Source: Rhipidocladum racemiflorum
Taxonomy: Eukaryota > Streptophyta > Magnoliopsida > Poales > Poaceae
Direction: 5' to 3'
Length of the DNA stretch: 64,000 bases
NCBI GenBank assembly: GCA_036346355.1
Contig: CM070576.1
Span: forward strand, 52,933,712-52,997,711
A program made the position numbers and the translations under genes. The notes below the pieces were generated by a model. The model was not told the origin of the DNA. It did no database searches and saw only the letters and a list, made by a program, of their open reading frames with translations. Position 1 is the first letter of the stretch. Every line of letters starts with the position of its first letter. Below, in pieces: positions 53,893 to 64,000 of the stretch.

Positions 53893-54597
53893 ATGGTATG
53901 CTGAACAAACACCGTCCGTTGAAGCCTTGATGCGTCGTTTAAATTGTCGAAGACAACGAGCGACGAAAGGCCGATAATAGGCCTGACGAGCCTTTTTTTT
54001 TTAAATCTATTGGAATTTTGATACTCAAAAGTCATGTTGAAACCTTCTCGAAACTTTGATTTTTTTTTAAACTCGAAACTTCCACGAAACTTGTTGCATC
54101 ATTGAAACTTACATGAAACTTGCTGCACCGTTGACTCTATAAAACTTTATTGTACCATTAGTTAGATGCTACTTTCATAAAACTCCTCGCATTTAGACTT
54201 TGTTTAGTTAATGGGATGAGATCGAATGGGATGAGATGGTCACCATTTATTTCTATTATTTCGGGTGAATAGAATGTTTCAACACCTATATGAAATATTC
54301 CTTAGATTTATATCACTTGATTCAGGATGAGATGGTTCTATTCAACATATAAATGATTTTTATTTTAAACCATCTCATACATGCATCACTTGGTATAACC
54401 AACCAAACGTTCGTTCTTTGTAAAATTTTTCTCTGGAATTCTCGTACCCCCAAACCCCCTGGTTTCGCTGCGTAAACTCGCGAACGATGTGGTCATGCGC
54501 GCAAGACCATGCATGCTGCGATGGCTGCTGAAGTGCTGAGTCGAGCGGAGACCTTTTCCGTTCCAACTGATGAACTGCCCACCAAATTTTTGCCGCG
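53893..54597. other. Intergenic, with a probable MITE remnant
   Basis: 54189-54410 starts GACTTTGTTTAGTTAATGGG and ends near ACCAACCAAACG, resembling a Tourist-like MITE whose right terminus is mutated. The rest is AT-rich, with repeated GAAACTT words at 54040-54120. Confidence 0.4.
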
Positions 54598-54606
54598 TTC
54601 TCGCTT

Positions 54607-55547
54607 GATTTTTTTTTGAAATAAACATTTTTTAATCAAAAAATTCAAGAATATACTCGAAAGAAAAAAAATTACAAAAGTGTCCTCCAGTTGCGCCACG
54701 GTGGCGAGACTGGCATGGATGATGTGGCATTTTCCATTTAATTTATTCTATTTAATTCAAATAATTCATATCGGATGCTAGGAATCTCAAAAAATTATGG
54801 AAAAAATTTCTAGATTTTTATTACGCTATAAGCATTCACAATATATTAAAAAAAGTAGCATGTTTCATGTAAATTTAAAATTTTAAAATCATGTTTACTA
54901 AAAGACCATTTTAGGTATTATGAAGAAACTATATAAACCATGGCTCCAAAAATCTTGGAAAAAATTTCTAAATTTTTATTAAGCCATAAGGATTCATAAT
55001 ATCTCACAAAAAATACTATGTTCCATGGAAATTTAAATAGTTAAAATCAAGTTTAGTTAAATACCCTTTTATGTATTATGAAGAAACTATATAAACCCTG
55101 CGTCCAAAAATCATGAAATAAATTTCACATGTTCTTAGGGTCTAGATGAATAGGTGAAATTTATTTCATGAATTTTGGACGCAGGGTTTATTTAGTTTCT
55201 TCATAATACATAAAAGGGTATTTAACTAAACTTGATTTTAAATATTTAAATTTTAATGGAACATAGTATTTTTTGTGAGATATTATGAATCCTTATGGCT
55301 TAATAAAAATTTAGAAATTTTTTTCATAATTTTTCGAGGTTCCTAGCATCCGATATGAATTATTTGAATTAAATAGAATGAATTAAATGGAAAATACCAC
55401 GTCATCCATGCCAGTCGCTGCCACGTGGCGCGACTGAGCTCAGTCTCGCCACCGTGGCGCGACTGGAGGACACTTTTGTAATTTTTTTTCTTTCGGGTAT
55501 ATTCTTGAATTTTTCGATTAAAAAATGTTTATTTAAAAAAAAAATTC
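54607..55547. mobile_element. Mutator-like foldback element (long inverted repeat)
   Basis: Identical 9-bp TSDs TTCTCGCTT (54598-54606, 55548-55556). Two long arms, 54607 to about 55108 and about 55158-55547, are reverse complements over roughly 390 bp, separated by a ~50-bp loop. Ends GATTTTTTTTTGAAATAAAC versus (reverse complement) GAATTTTTTTTTTAAATAAA. The left arm contains an extra copy of a ~160-bp internal block (TGGAAAAAATTTCTA ... GAAGAAACTATATAAACC), making it longer. A CGCCACGGTGGCG-type segment lies near each end. No ORF. Confidence 0.93.
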
Positions 55548-55556
55548 TTCTCGCTT

Positions 55557-56180
55557 CACTGTGTCTATATACCTGTTTACTATCTGTTCGGTCGCCTAAG
55601 CTACGTTTTTTTCAGACCAACGCCTACCGTTAATAACTTCTCCAAGTACACACAACAGCTTCGAGTTAGTGCTGATGCTACACGACTATACGTCGCTTTG
55701 ATCTGTGCACCGTGCGTGCGTCCGTACGACACGCACGGGTTGGGGTTGCGCCATTGGTGGCACGGCCGGCACGGCGTTTGGTGAATGGTGATATGAAGAG
55801 AACCGGGGCCCTGGGCGGAAAGGGTGGGCAGGGCGGGCGTACAGCGACAGCGAACAACAACTTACGAGTGCTGAGCTGCACTCCACGAGAGGGCGGGCGG
55901 GAGGGGAGCATGTGGGGGCGTGCAACGCGCTGCTGTGCTGTGGGCCGGGGGCTACCTGCCGTGCAGTACACCAAGCTGCAACGCGTGCTGGGGGGAGACG
56001 TCACGCTCCCCCAGGCCTTGTCGGATCAGCTTCAAAAAAAGAAGAGAGGGGAGCAGCTTGTCTTTCTACACTAATATCCTCGCCTTTTTCTAGATGTTTC
56101 GTACTTTTTAATGTTTGAATACAATTGTAAAATAATCAATCGTAGAAATATATAGATGGATGATATGTGTTATCTGTGTA
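55557..56180. other. Intergenic, nothing recognised
   Basis: A GC-rich patch (55690-56000) has overlapping open frames on both strands and no known domain. Confidence 0.45.
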
Positions 56181-56335
56181 CTCGTTCAACGTGGCAGAAG
56201 GACTAGGCCATCGATCACGGTAGAATGTTACTGACTAGCTAGGGTAGCGATGCAAAAGCTCGTTCAACCTGGTAGAAGGACTAGACCATCGACCGCGGTA
56301 GAATGTTGCTGACTAGCTAGGGCAGCATGCAAAAC
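56181..56335. repeat. Tandem repeat, 2 x 78 bp
   Basis: The unit beginning CTCGTTCAACGTGGCAGAAG and ending ATGCAAAA(G/C) occurs twice in direct order with about 90% identity. Confidence 0.9.
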
Positions 56336-57420
56336 CCTACCGCATTCAGACACCACAGCAGAACGGTGCTGTTGAGCTAGGGCGGCACGTAGGAACATGG
56401 TATTCTCGGGCAGCACGATAGATGGTGCTACACTGCCAACCTGCTAAACCGCCTTACCGCGACATCATAGTTGCACCTGCTGCTACGCTGGTGATGCTTG
56501 GTACTTTGTTGGCCATGCTTCCAGGTCTCTGTCACGGTATATGTATGGCATATGACATATTATCTATCAGCGTTTATACGCTCAGAAAGGGGTGTTAATT
56601 TTTAACGAAGTTTAGAAAGAGAGCTATTTTTTTAATGAAGTCCGGTGCGAGTAGGTAGAAATCTAAGGCTTATCTACTCATCCCTCCGCAGGTGTCCCCA
56701 CCGGACAGCTCAATGCATGCAGCAGGGGTCTCAGGCGCCTGGCCCGTGGGACGGGGAATCTCTAGGGTCGGGCATGGGCCCAGTGTCAGGCGCTTCTGTT
56801 GTTTTCGCTGTACGGGCTTGCTCGAAGACTCGAACCGGTGTTCCACGGAAGAGAAGCGTGCGCAAGGGCACAAACATCTTGCTGGGTCGGTTTTGCCAAG
56901 CTGTTGTCGGCTCTCGCGGAATTACGGGCCTGTAGGAGATGCCGAAGGGCTTGCTGGGCCAGGCCAATATTTAGTACAGGATTGGTATCATCCTAATGGA
57001 GGATCACACTCCCAAACCTCATCGCAACACAGGCGTGTCAGCGCTGTCTTTTGAAGCCCTCGCGGTTTTGCCTGTGCGGCCGGCGAGCGTGGTGTAAGTG
57101 TAACGTTAAGTCCAAAACCCGGAGAACCAAAGTGCTGGCCCCGACGGCTCCTTTCCCCGCGAAATGGCCGCAGCGCATCGGCCAGTGCCGAGTTGCTTCC
57201 GCCTCCGCATTGCATGCGCAGCTCGATACACCGGTGCCGAGGATGCATCAGGCCTACAGTCATCGCCATCGGAGACGATGGCCGTGGTGGCCTCGTACGA
57301 GACCTGCTCTGGGTACAAGCTAAACAGTAGAAAAAGAAGGGTTCTTGTGCCAGACACCCCTCCTGCGAAGGAGTTCTGTTCGAAGACCAAGAGGTGTTGG
57401 GGCCTTGGGGCGACGAATTA
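56336..57420. other. Intergenic, nothing recognised
   Basis: Mixed composition. Frames up to 161 codons on both strands overlap and show no domain. Confidence 0.4.
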
Positions 57421-57424
57421 GATC

Positions 57425-58000
57425 CCAACAGTAGATTGCATTTTATTTGAATCGGACAAACAATAGAGAGCAAACCATAAAGAGATGGACATGAATTTTA
57501 CCTCATGGTATCGAAGACTTGTCGGTCTCTCCTAATCCACGTTAAGGTAGCTTGATCAACTCAAACTAGCTTCTTGCATAATAGAGCGTTCCTCAATCAC
57601 TAGTGATAGCTCTTTTCCCCTTCGGGTAGGCGAGCTCCGATCTTTATAAGCTACTGTGCCTTCTCACATGCTTTTTGAGAAGATCACTGGCTCTATACGC
57701 CTTCAAGCCTTTAGGAGACGGTAACATCTAAGAGAATAGATTTAGACGCTTGCTGGAAGAAATTTGAGTGCTCTAATGACTCAATTCAATTCAATGAACT
57801 AAATGCTCTCAACAACCCCACAAATTTGAGAATCCAATGTTCTAAAGTGAAGGGAGGGTTGCAAGGGCTCAAGAAGTAATCAATTTAGTCACTAAACTAG
57901 CCCTTGATGCAGGTGGAAGGTATTTACAACCCTCACCAAGAAGCTAGCTATTGGGGATGAAATCCCCAAAAGTTAGCCGAATCCGGCACTACCGGCCACA
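57425..58000 (-). mobile_element. Copia-like LTR fragment, antisense
   Basis: Read on the minus strand it parallels the solo LTR at 10031-11755 (region 11250-11530): GACCTTCTCAAA versus GATCTTCTCAAA, then GTGAGAAGGC, GCCTACCC, AACGTGGATTAG(A/G)GA and TTATGGTTTGCT(T/C)TCTATTGTTT in the same order. Terminal repeats and TSD are not recognisable. Confidence 0.7.
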
Positions 58001-58400
58001 CGCTATTATTTTATCGATCTGACCCATGCTCGCAATTCGGAGAAAGTTGTGGGTCGTTAAGTGAAGACCACGCGATTTTTTCTAACTCTCCTGTCAACGA
58101 GTTCATGCTAGTAATTTAGGTGCACGACCTTCGTTAACAGCGGGAGCTTAGTAGGGGTGACGAACTCCCATGCTTTTACTAAAGAAAAATGTGCGCTCGT
58201 ACTTTCTTCATCCTTTACTGCTTAAGTATTTGCTCGGTCTGCTCGTTGTTGCTTTGTTTGTTTTCCAGGACAATCGTCGACCATGGGCATGAGACGACCA
58301 CAACGAAAAAGGAGCAAAATACACAGGAGAAAAAGAAGCAAAGTCTTTTGACATTGAAGGAACTTCTGGGTTACATAAAGCAAATTGTACAATTTACGCA
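58001..58400. other. Boundary region before PF04195-type ORF
   Basis: No gene recognised. It probably belongs to the retroelement whose antisense ORF follows; the element's left edge could not be placed. Confidence 0.35.
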
Positions 58401-61400
58401 ATTTACAACTTCCCAGTGCGCTTGGCATCATGGAGTTCGGTGAGCTCTTCTTTCACGGCGTCAAGCTCAGACTCGAGGTCAAGAACCCGCTTCCGAGCTT
58501 CGCGCCCTTCGCTCGCCGCTTGGCGAAGTCACTTAGCTTCCTCCTTGTGCTGCTCGGCCGACTCATTGGCTTTGAGCACAGATTGGCTTAGCTCCTTCAC
58601 CGTCTCCTCCAGGGCCGCCCTTGCTCGCTCGCTCTGGGCAAGGAGCTCTTTGTATACCAAGACATCTTCCTTGGTTTTGCGACGAATCTCCTCATCCGAC
58701 GACCTTAGCGCGGCCAGCCTTTGCTCGAGCTCAGCGATCTTCACGTCTTGCTCGGCGCTGTGCCTGGCCAAAACCTCGAGGGGGACAGTCACAACCCTGA
58801 AACCAGTCATGATCACCTCGAGCACCTGCACGAAAGAATGCATCAGATTGTCGCTCGGTTCGTGAGAAAAAGCTAAACAACGTTCCTATCTTACCCAGCG
58901 AAGGCGTTCCCGCAGACCTTCCTGGAAGAGCTCGGCCGTATCCTCCAAATGAGGGTCAGGTTCCACATCCCCCCAGCAGGCGCTTCACTCGGGGGCTCCT
59001 TCTCCTCCTCTTGGCCCCAGGCTTCCCCGATGCCCGGCAGCACGAGAATATGCTCCGGCGGATCCACTTCCATCGGAGCAAAGTCATCCCGGGGATGCTC
59101 TTCCCCCGGGGCATCAGGTCGTGACCCCAGAGCTAGGTCCTTGCTCAGGGATTGGGCCTGGTCGCCAGACGAGCTCGGGTCTAGGACCGTGAGCGGTTGG
59201 TCTTCTGGAGTACCCTCCTCCAGAGTGCGAAGCGTCTCGGCGATGATGTCGTCGGCCTTGTCCTCCTCGAGGTCGTCAGCCCTGGCCTCCTCGAAGTCCT
59301 TAGGCTTAGCTTTTTCGGCCATGACATCCTCGACCGAGTCGACTTCAATCACAATGTGGGGGATCTCCGCCTCAGTTGCGTGAGCACCCTCGGCCGCGCC
59401 TTGCTCGGACCCGGTCTCCTCGGATGCCTCGACTTCGGCAGCCCGAGCAAGCTCTTTCTCTATTACAGAATTGAGTATGTCATCAGCCATGGCCTCAATA
59501 TCAAATATTTCCCTACTAGCTATCGCGCCTACAATAACAACGTGGGGATTAGCACATCATTTTAAGAAGAAAGATCAAAAGGAAGAGGGTGATAATTTAC
59601 CTTGCTCAGGCTTCTCGTCCGCGGGGTCCGTGGACTTCGCCACAACAGCTCGGGCTGCAGCCAGGAGCTTGGCCATGTCTTCGGCCACCCGGCTGGCCCT
59701 CGCCACCGTGGGGTCGACCTCCTCCAGGTCGACCTCCGTCAGGGTCGCCGCCGAGCGCCCTTGTGGTGCGCCCGACAACCTTCAGCGCCTCGTGGTCAAG
59801 GACGCCAAGTCTTCCTCTTCCTCCTCAGGCTCGGGCGCCGATTTCGAGACCACCCGCGCAAGCTCGGCCTAGAGGGCAGCGATCTTGCCCTCCAGCTCCT
59901 CGTTTCGCGCGGGTCCCTTTGCCACAGCCATCGCCTCCTTCTTTGCCCTCTCGGCGAGCTGGTGTAAACGAGCCATCAGCTCTGGGTTTTTCCTAGTGTG
60001 CTCGGCCATTCACAACTTTAGCTCGCTTACCTCCCTCCGGTCGGCATACTCTAAGTGTTGCCGAGGGGGACTCCTGCTGGAGCTGGCCCGCCTCCTCAGG
60101 TGCCTAGGAGTAGACGGCGGTGGCGACCGATCGCGTCGCTTGCGGTCCGCTACCATCTTGGTCCTGACTCCAAGAGTGGGGCCCTCGGGGTCATCCAACA
60201 GCGGCTTGATCGCTGCCACTGCGGCCTCGAGGGCGACCTTCTCCTGTCAAATAAGAGCGAATAATTCGTTAGGGGAATGCTCGGATGCTGCCCCCCGAGC
60301 TCGAAGTTCTTGAGATGGTGTTCCCCGAGCATGGCATGCTCGGGACGGAGTACCTTGAGCGCAATTATGGGATTACTTACCACTTCGCCCCGATCAAGCA
60401 CGTTGCTCAGGACCCGGTGACCGACCTTGAGCTCCTTGCCTTTGGGGGTGCCGAACATCTTGGCAACCCTCTTGTCCACCCAGCTCTTGGTCGGGGGCTG
60501 CGTTTCGACCAAGGAAAATTGTAAGCGCTAGCAACGCTGGTTTGCAAAGTAAAGAAGTCGGTTTCGGGACTCACCTGAGTTGGACTCTCGGGTGAAGTCT
60601 TGCCACCCGGTGATCTCGAAGAAGGGGTGGTCCATCCTCCTGAGGGATGCCACCCGGTTCCGAAGGTAGTCCCAGGCGATGTCTCGACCAGTAAGCCCCA
60701 AGTTGGTGAGCTCACTGATCGTCATGAGCACCCGTTCCTCCTCAACTTGCACCGGAGATCAGGGCGTCTCGACGCTCGGAGCTCTCGCTCCGGTGTAGCA
60801 GAGGGAGCTTCCCTCTATCTTCCTTAGGTAGAACCAGGCATCGGCCCACCCTGCCACCGAGTCTTTGGGCGTAATGCTCGGGAACTCATATGGTCGGCTG
60901 GACCGGAGCCAGAAATAGACGCAATCGGCCGGAGAAGCCGTGCCGGTGCGGAATAAGGAATACAAATGGAAAAGGAGGCTAGTCGTGGGCAAGACACCCA
61001 CGAACCCCTCGCAAAGATGTGAGAAGATTGAAAGGACGAGGATGGAGTTGGGGTTGAGATTGGTGACCTCACATTCGCAGTGAGCGAGCACCAACTCAAG
61101 GAACTCACTCTCGGGCATTTGAAGCCCGTTGATGGAGTACAGCTCGCAGGAGACGATCTCTCCCTCCTGCGACTGTGGCTCCTGCGGTCATCCACAAGCC
61201 GTCGTCGAGGTACCCGAGCTTTACGAGCAACTCGAGTCTGCATCGGTTTGTCTTGCTCGCACCGAACTTCGCCACTGGAGAAAGGAAGAGGATCGAAAGG
61301 AAAGACGAAGGCAAAAGATGAGAAATTTCGTGAGTCTCAGAAGAAGAAGGTAACCAAAGAGAACCCTTGCTGCTGTTTATATACACGGTCTGGGGGGCAA

Positions 61401-61425
61401 GTGAAAAGTTTTCCCGCCGTTGCAC
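58400..61425 (-). pseudogene. PF04195-type ('putative gypsy type transposon') ORF, broken
   Basis: The minus-strand N-terminal part (ELLVKLGYLDDGLW, then ESEFLELVLAHCECEVTNLN, HLCEGFVGVLPTTSLLFHLY, then VAGWADAWFYLRK) is the domain in grass retroelement proteins annotated as Transposase_28 / putative gypsy type transposon. Further along are ELTNLGLTGRDIAWDYLRNR, Arg-rich stretches, an acidic Glu/Ala-rich segment (58891-59490) and a coiled-coil-like region (58529-58843). Frames switch repeatedly; some switches may be introns, but others are damage. The nearby LTR promoter (61720-62450) faces the opposite way, so this ORF is antisense to the element's own transcription. Confidence 0.7.
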
Positions 61426-61717
61426 TCAAGAAGCCCTAAGGGCACAAGCGCAGGTTAAGAGTTTGCCACTCCCGAACCGACGCGTGGACACACGGTTTCC
61501 AAAACTATCCCGTAGTTTGGCGGTTTCTGAAAAAACGACCCGCACCATTGCCGCCAGGGCTTCCTCAAGAAGGAACTGCAACAACTTCTCGCACTCTCTC
61601 ACCCGAGTTTCCCTTGGTCGTGGACTGAACTGTTTTGCTTGTCCGCCGGTGAGGCTTGCTCGGATGCTGCGGTAGTGGTTCACCGCAAGACTCCAATCCT
61701 TCCATTGAGATAGTAGG

Positions 61718-62450
61718 CTCAAGGGGGAGGCCCCTTTAAGTGGTTCTCCGCTTGACTCTCGGGGATTGGATAGCTCCCATAATCACTATAGTACCCCGGC
61801 AGTCAGTTCCGTCCAGACCATGCGTGCCCTCGCAGGACGTTCCCGAGGATGGCCCACGGGCATCCGGTTCCGTTGCTCGGTTCGCCTGGTATGGGCTCGA
61901 TGCTCGGTGACAACACCCTCACACGGGGTCCGAGCATACTTGCTCGGCCAAAGTCAAGCTTGCTCGGTTTCAGCTCGTTCGCAAGGTGCATGGTCGGATG
62001 GTCGTGATCGACGGTTACGCCGGCGTAGCGATAGTCGCGCCATGATATGGAGCCGTTGCGCCCACGATGAGAACGTGGCATAGATTTAGTATTCAGTTAC
62101 AACCGTGTTAGCGGCGGTCAAACGTCTGTTGCTTGGACTATAATCAACAGAATATCCCTATAACCTATAAATACCCCTCGTGCATGTACGGGAGGGGGGA
62201 TTTTCTTCACCTCTAGGAAGAAGATACGCAGTACACAGAATACAAACTCACCACGCTGGAGTAGGGTTATTATCTCCCCATTGAGAGGCCCGAACCAGGA
62301 TAAACCATCATGTCACTTTCCGAGTGTGCGTTGTCCCGTGAAATTGAGCATCCTCCGGAAGCAACCCTTCACGTAAGAAGGGGCTCAAGTTGATCCCTCA
62401 ACCAACAAAGTAAGCTCGGCGGGGGCCTGTTCCCCAATCGTCGATAATAA
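61718..62450 (+). mobile_element. LTR of a Gypsy-type element (plus orientation), edges approximate
   Basis: A purine-rich AAGGGGGAGG (61720-61729) resembles a polypurine tract just before an LTR. The block has a TATA box and an R-U5-like part (AGGCCCGAACCAGGATAAAC, TGTCACTTTC, CCTCCGGAAGCAACCCTTCA). The 3' terminus is not certain, because the following sequence is involved in a tandem duplication. No partner LTR lies within the window. Confidence 0.6.
62166..62173 (+). promoter_or_regulatory. LTR TATA box
   Basis: TATAAATA followed by CCCCTCGTGCATG. This orients the LTR to the plus strand. Confidence 0.65.
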
Positions 62451-63014
62451 TACTTAGGGTTATTGCACTCATACAATTTAGATGCAAAGCATGGTGTAAA
62501 TTAAATATTTTTTTAGAATATGATAATCCATATATCAAAGAACAGATCTGGTCTATCCTTCCTAAAAAATACATTTAAACATAATATTTTACGGGCTGCC
62601 GAAAAGGCTTAAGCGTTTCTAGTATTGAAACTTTGACTACAAAAAAAAAATACATACGATGACTAAACTTAAATATTTTTGTATATTTGGAATCTTTGTG
62701 TCCCCAGGAACACAACAAAACTAGTTTTTACCAAATTTCATGTTTATTTTATCTATATTTTACTAGTTCATGTTGTATGCACGAGGGACTTCTTATAGTC
62801 ATTTGGTTTATTCAATGATTTAACTGCAATAATTTAAATTTGAATTTTTTGGTTGGCAATAATAATTTTATACAATATTATATGAATTATCACTGATAAA
62901 TATGAGTTTTTTAGTTTATTGCACCTATATCCATTCCAATTGGCGACATGATCCTATGTGCATTTGAAATGGCGACAGAGGGTAAAAAAGGAATTTTGCC
63001 TCTTATGTCCATAA

Positions 63015-63073
63015 GTCCATTTGAAATGGCGACAGAGAGTTGGGCTTGCTCTCTGTCGCCAATTGAAATGGAC
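63015..63073. repeat. Hairpin in duplicated unit 1
   Basis: GTCCATTT, then TGGCGACAGAGAG, followed by a 9-base loop and the matching complement ending in AAATGGAC. The 25-bp stem has one 4-base mismatch block. Confidence 0.85.
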
Positions 63074-63828
63074 ACCTAAGGGTTATTATCTCCCTAGTGA
63101 GAGGCCCGAACCAGGATAAACCACCGTGTCACTTTCTGAGTGTGCGTTGTCCCGTGAAATTGAGAATCCTCCGGAAGCAACCCTTCACGTAAGAAGGGGC
63201 CCAAGTTGATCCCTCAACCAACAAAGTAAGCTCGGCGGGGGCTTGTTCCCAAATCGTCGACAATAATACTTAGGGTTATTGCACTCATACAATTTAGATG
63301 CAAAGCAAGGTGTAAATTAAATATTTTTTTAGAATATGATAATACATATATCAAAGAGCAGATCTGGTTCATTCTTCCTAAAAAATACATTTAAACATAA
63401 TATTTTATGGGCTGCCGAAAAGGCTTAAGCGTTTCTAATATTGAAACTTTGACTACAAAAAAAATAATGCATACGATGGCTAAACATAAATATTTTTGTA
63501 TATTTGGGATCTTTGTGTCCCCAGGAACACAACAAAACTAGTTTTTACCAAATTTCATGTTCATTTTATCTATATTTTAACTAGTTCATGTTGCATGCAC
63601 GAGAGACTTCTTATAGTCATTTGGTTTATTCAATGATTTGACTACAATAATTTGAATTTGAATTTTTTTGGTTGGCAATAATAATTTTATACAATATTAC
63701 ATGAATTATCACTGATAAATATGATTTTTTTCTTAGTTTATTGCACCTATATCCATTCCAATTGACGACATGATCCTATGTGCATTTGAAATGGCGACAG
63801 AGGGTGAAAAAGGAATTTTGCCGCTTAT

Positions 63829-63887
63829 GTCCATTTGAAATGGCGACAGAGAGCCGGGCTTGCTCTCTGTCGCCAATTGAAATGGAC
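63829..63887. repeat. Hairpin in duplicated unit 2
   Basis: Same 25-bp stem as 63015-63073, with a changed loop (CCGGGCTTG instead of TTGGGCTTG). The stem is intact in both units. Confidence 0.85.
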
Positions 63888-63892
63888 ACCTG

Positions 63893-64000
63893 AGGGTATA
63901 TTTTTTTTTAAAAAAAATGGTATATTATTTTTGTAAATATTTATTAAAATAATATTATTTAAAAAAATTCCCTACTTAATTGTCTTGAACGCTAAAAGAT
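63893..64000. other. AT-rich window edge
   Basis: Poly-T/poly-A rich, nothing recognised. Confidence 0.5.

Larger units (their letters stand above)
62263..63892. repeat. Tandem duplication, 2 x ~816 bp
   Basis: Unit 1 (62263-63078) and unit 2 (63079-63892) are about 95% identical. Both start AGGGTTATTATCTCCC and end with a hairpin and GAAATGGACACCT. The first ~200 bp of each unit are LTR R-U5-like sequence; the remaining ~600 bp are AT-rich and non-coding. Confidence 0.93.

Noticed and set aside
56645..57473. Overlapping 90-160-codon frames on both strands
   Set aside because: No known motifs, no splice structure, and both strands open over the same interval, so not supported as genes.

Overview
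This window is nuclear DNA from a grass (Poaceae). The evidence is: intron-containing plant genes with very GC-rich 5' ends (CFM2 exon 1, a class III peroxidase) set in AT-rich intergenic DNA; Stowaway- and Tourist-like MITEs; abundant hAT and Mutator-like non-autonomous elements; and grass-type Copia/Gypsy LTRs. I cannot name the species.

Four host genes can be modelled. (1) A 13-exon minus-strand gene (21001-27643) for a four-CRM-domain chloroplast intron-splicing factor, the CFM2 orthologue; all exon phases agree and give 1080 aa. (2) A plus-strand gene (31492-37153) for a basic protein with a C-terminal SAM domain. (3) An apparently intronless, GC-rich class III peroxidase on the minus strand (38955-39941). 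(4) A three-exon minus-strand GASA/Snakin-type cysteine-rich peptide gene (52070-52663) with a recognisable TATA box. Nothing suggests these genes form a pathway; they are ordinary neighbours.

Most of the rest is transposable elements, many bounded to the base by target-site duplications (TSDs). Region 1-13.6 kb holds a LINE 3' end, hAT MITEs of two families, Helitron-like debris, a solo LTR and a 1-kb hAT. Region 13.76-17.74 kb is one Ac-like hAT element with a broken transposase, carrying a LINE fragment and three nested elements. Region 29.0-31.1 kb is a chain of three MITEs plus a Helitron. Region 40.4-46.6 kb is a second hAT transposase split by a gag-protease-only Gypsy element. Region 47-50 kb has Tourist, Stowaway and hAT MITEs. 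Region 52.8-55.6 kb has two Mutator-like foldbacks (one just upstream of the GASA TATA box) and a 160-bp LINE tail. Region 57.4-62.5 kb has an antisense LTR fragment, a broken antisense PF04195-type ORF and an LTR. An 816-bp tandem duplication with hairpins closes the window.

I saw no evidence of a new enzymatic or defence system. The notable material is structural: element architecture, nesting order, and insertions into or next to genes. Coordinates were worked out by hand from the sequence and could be off by a base in places.
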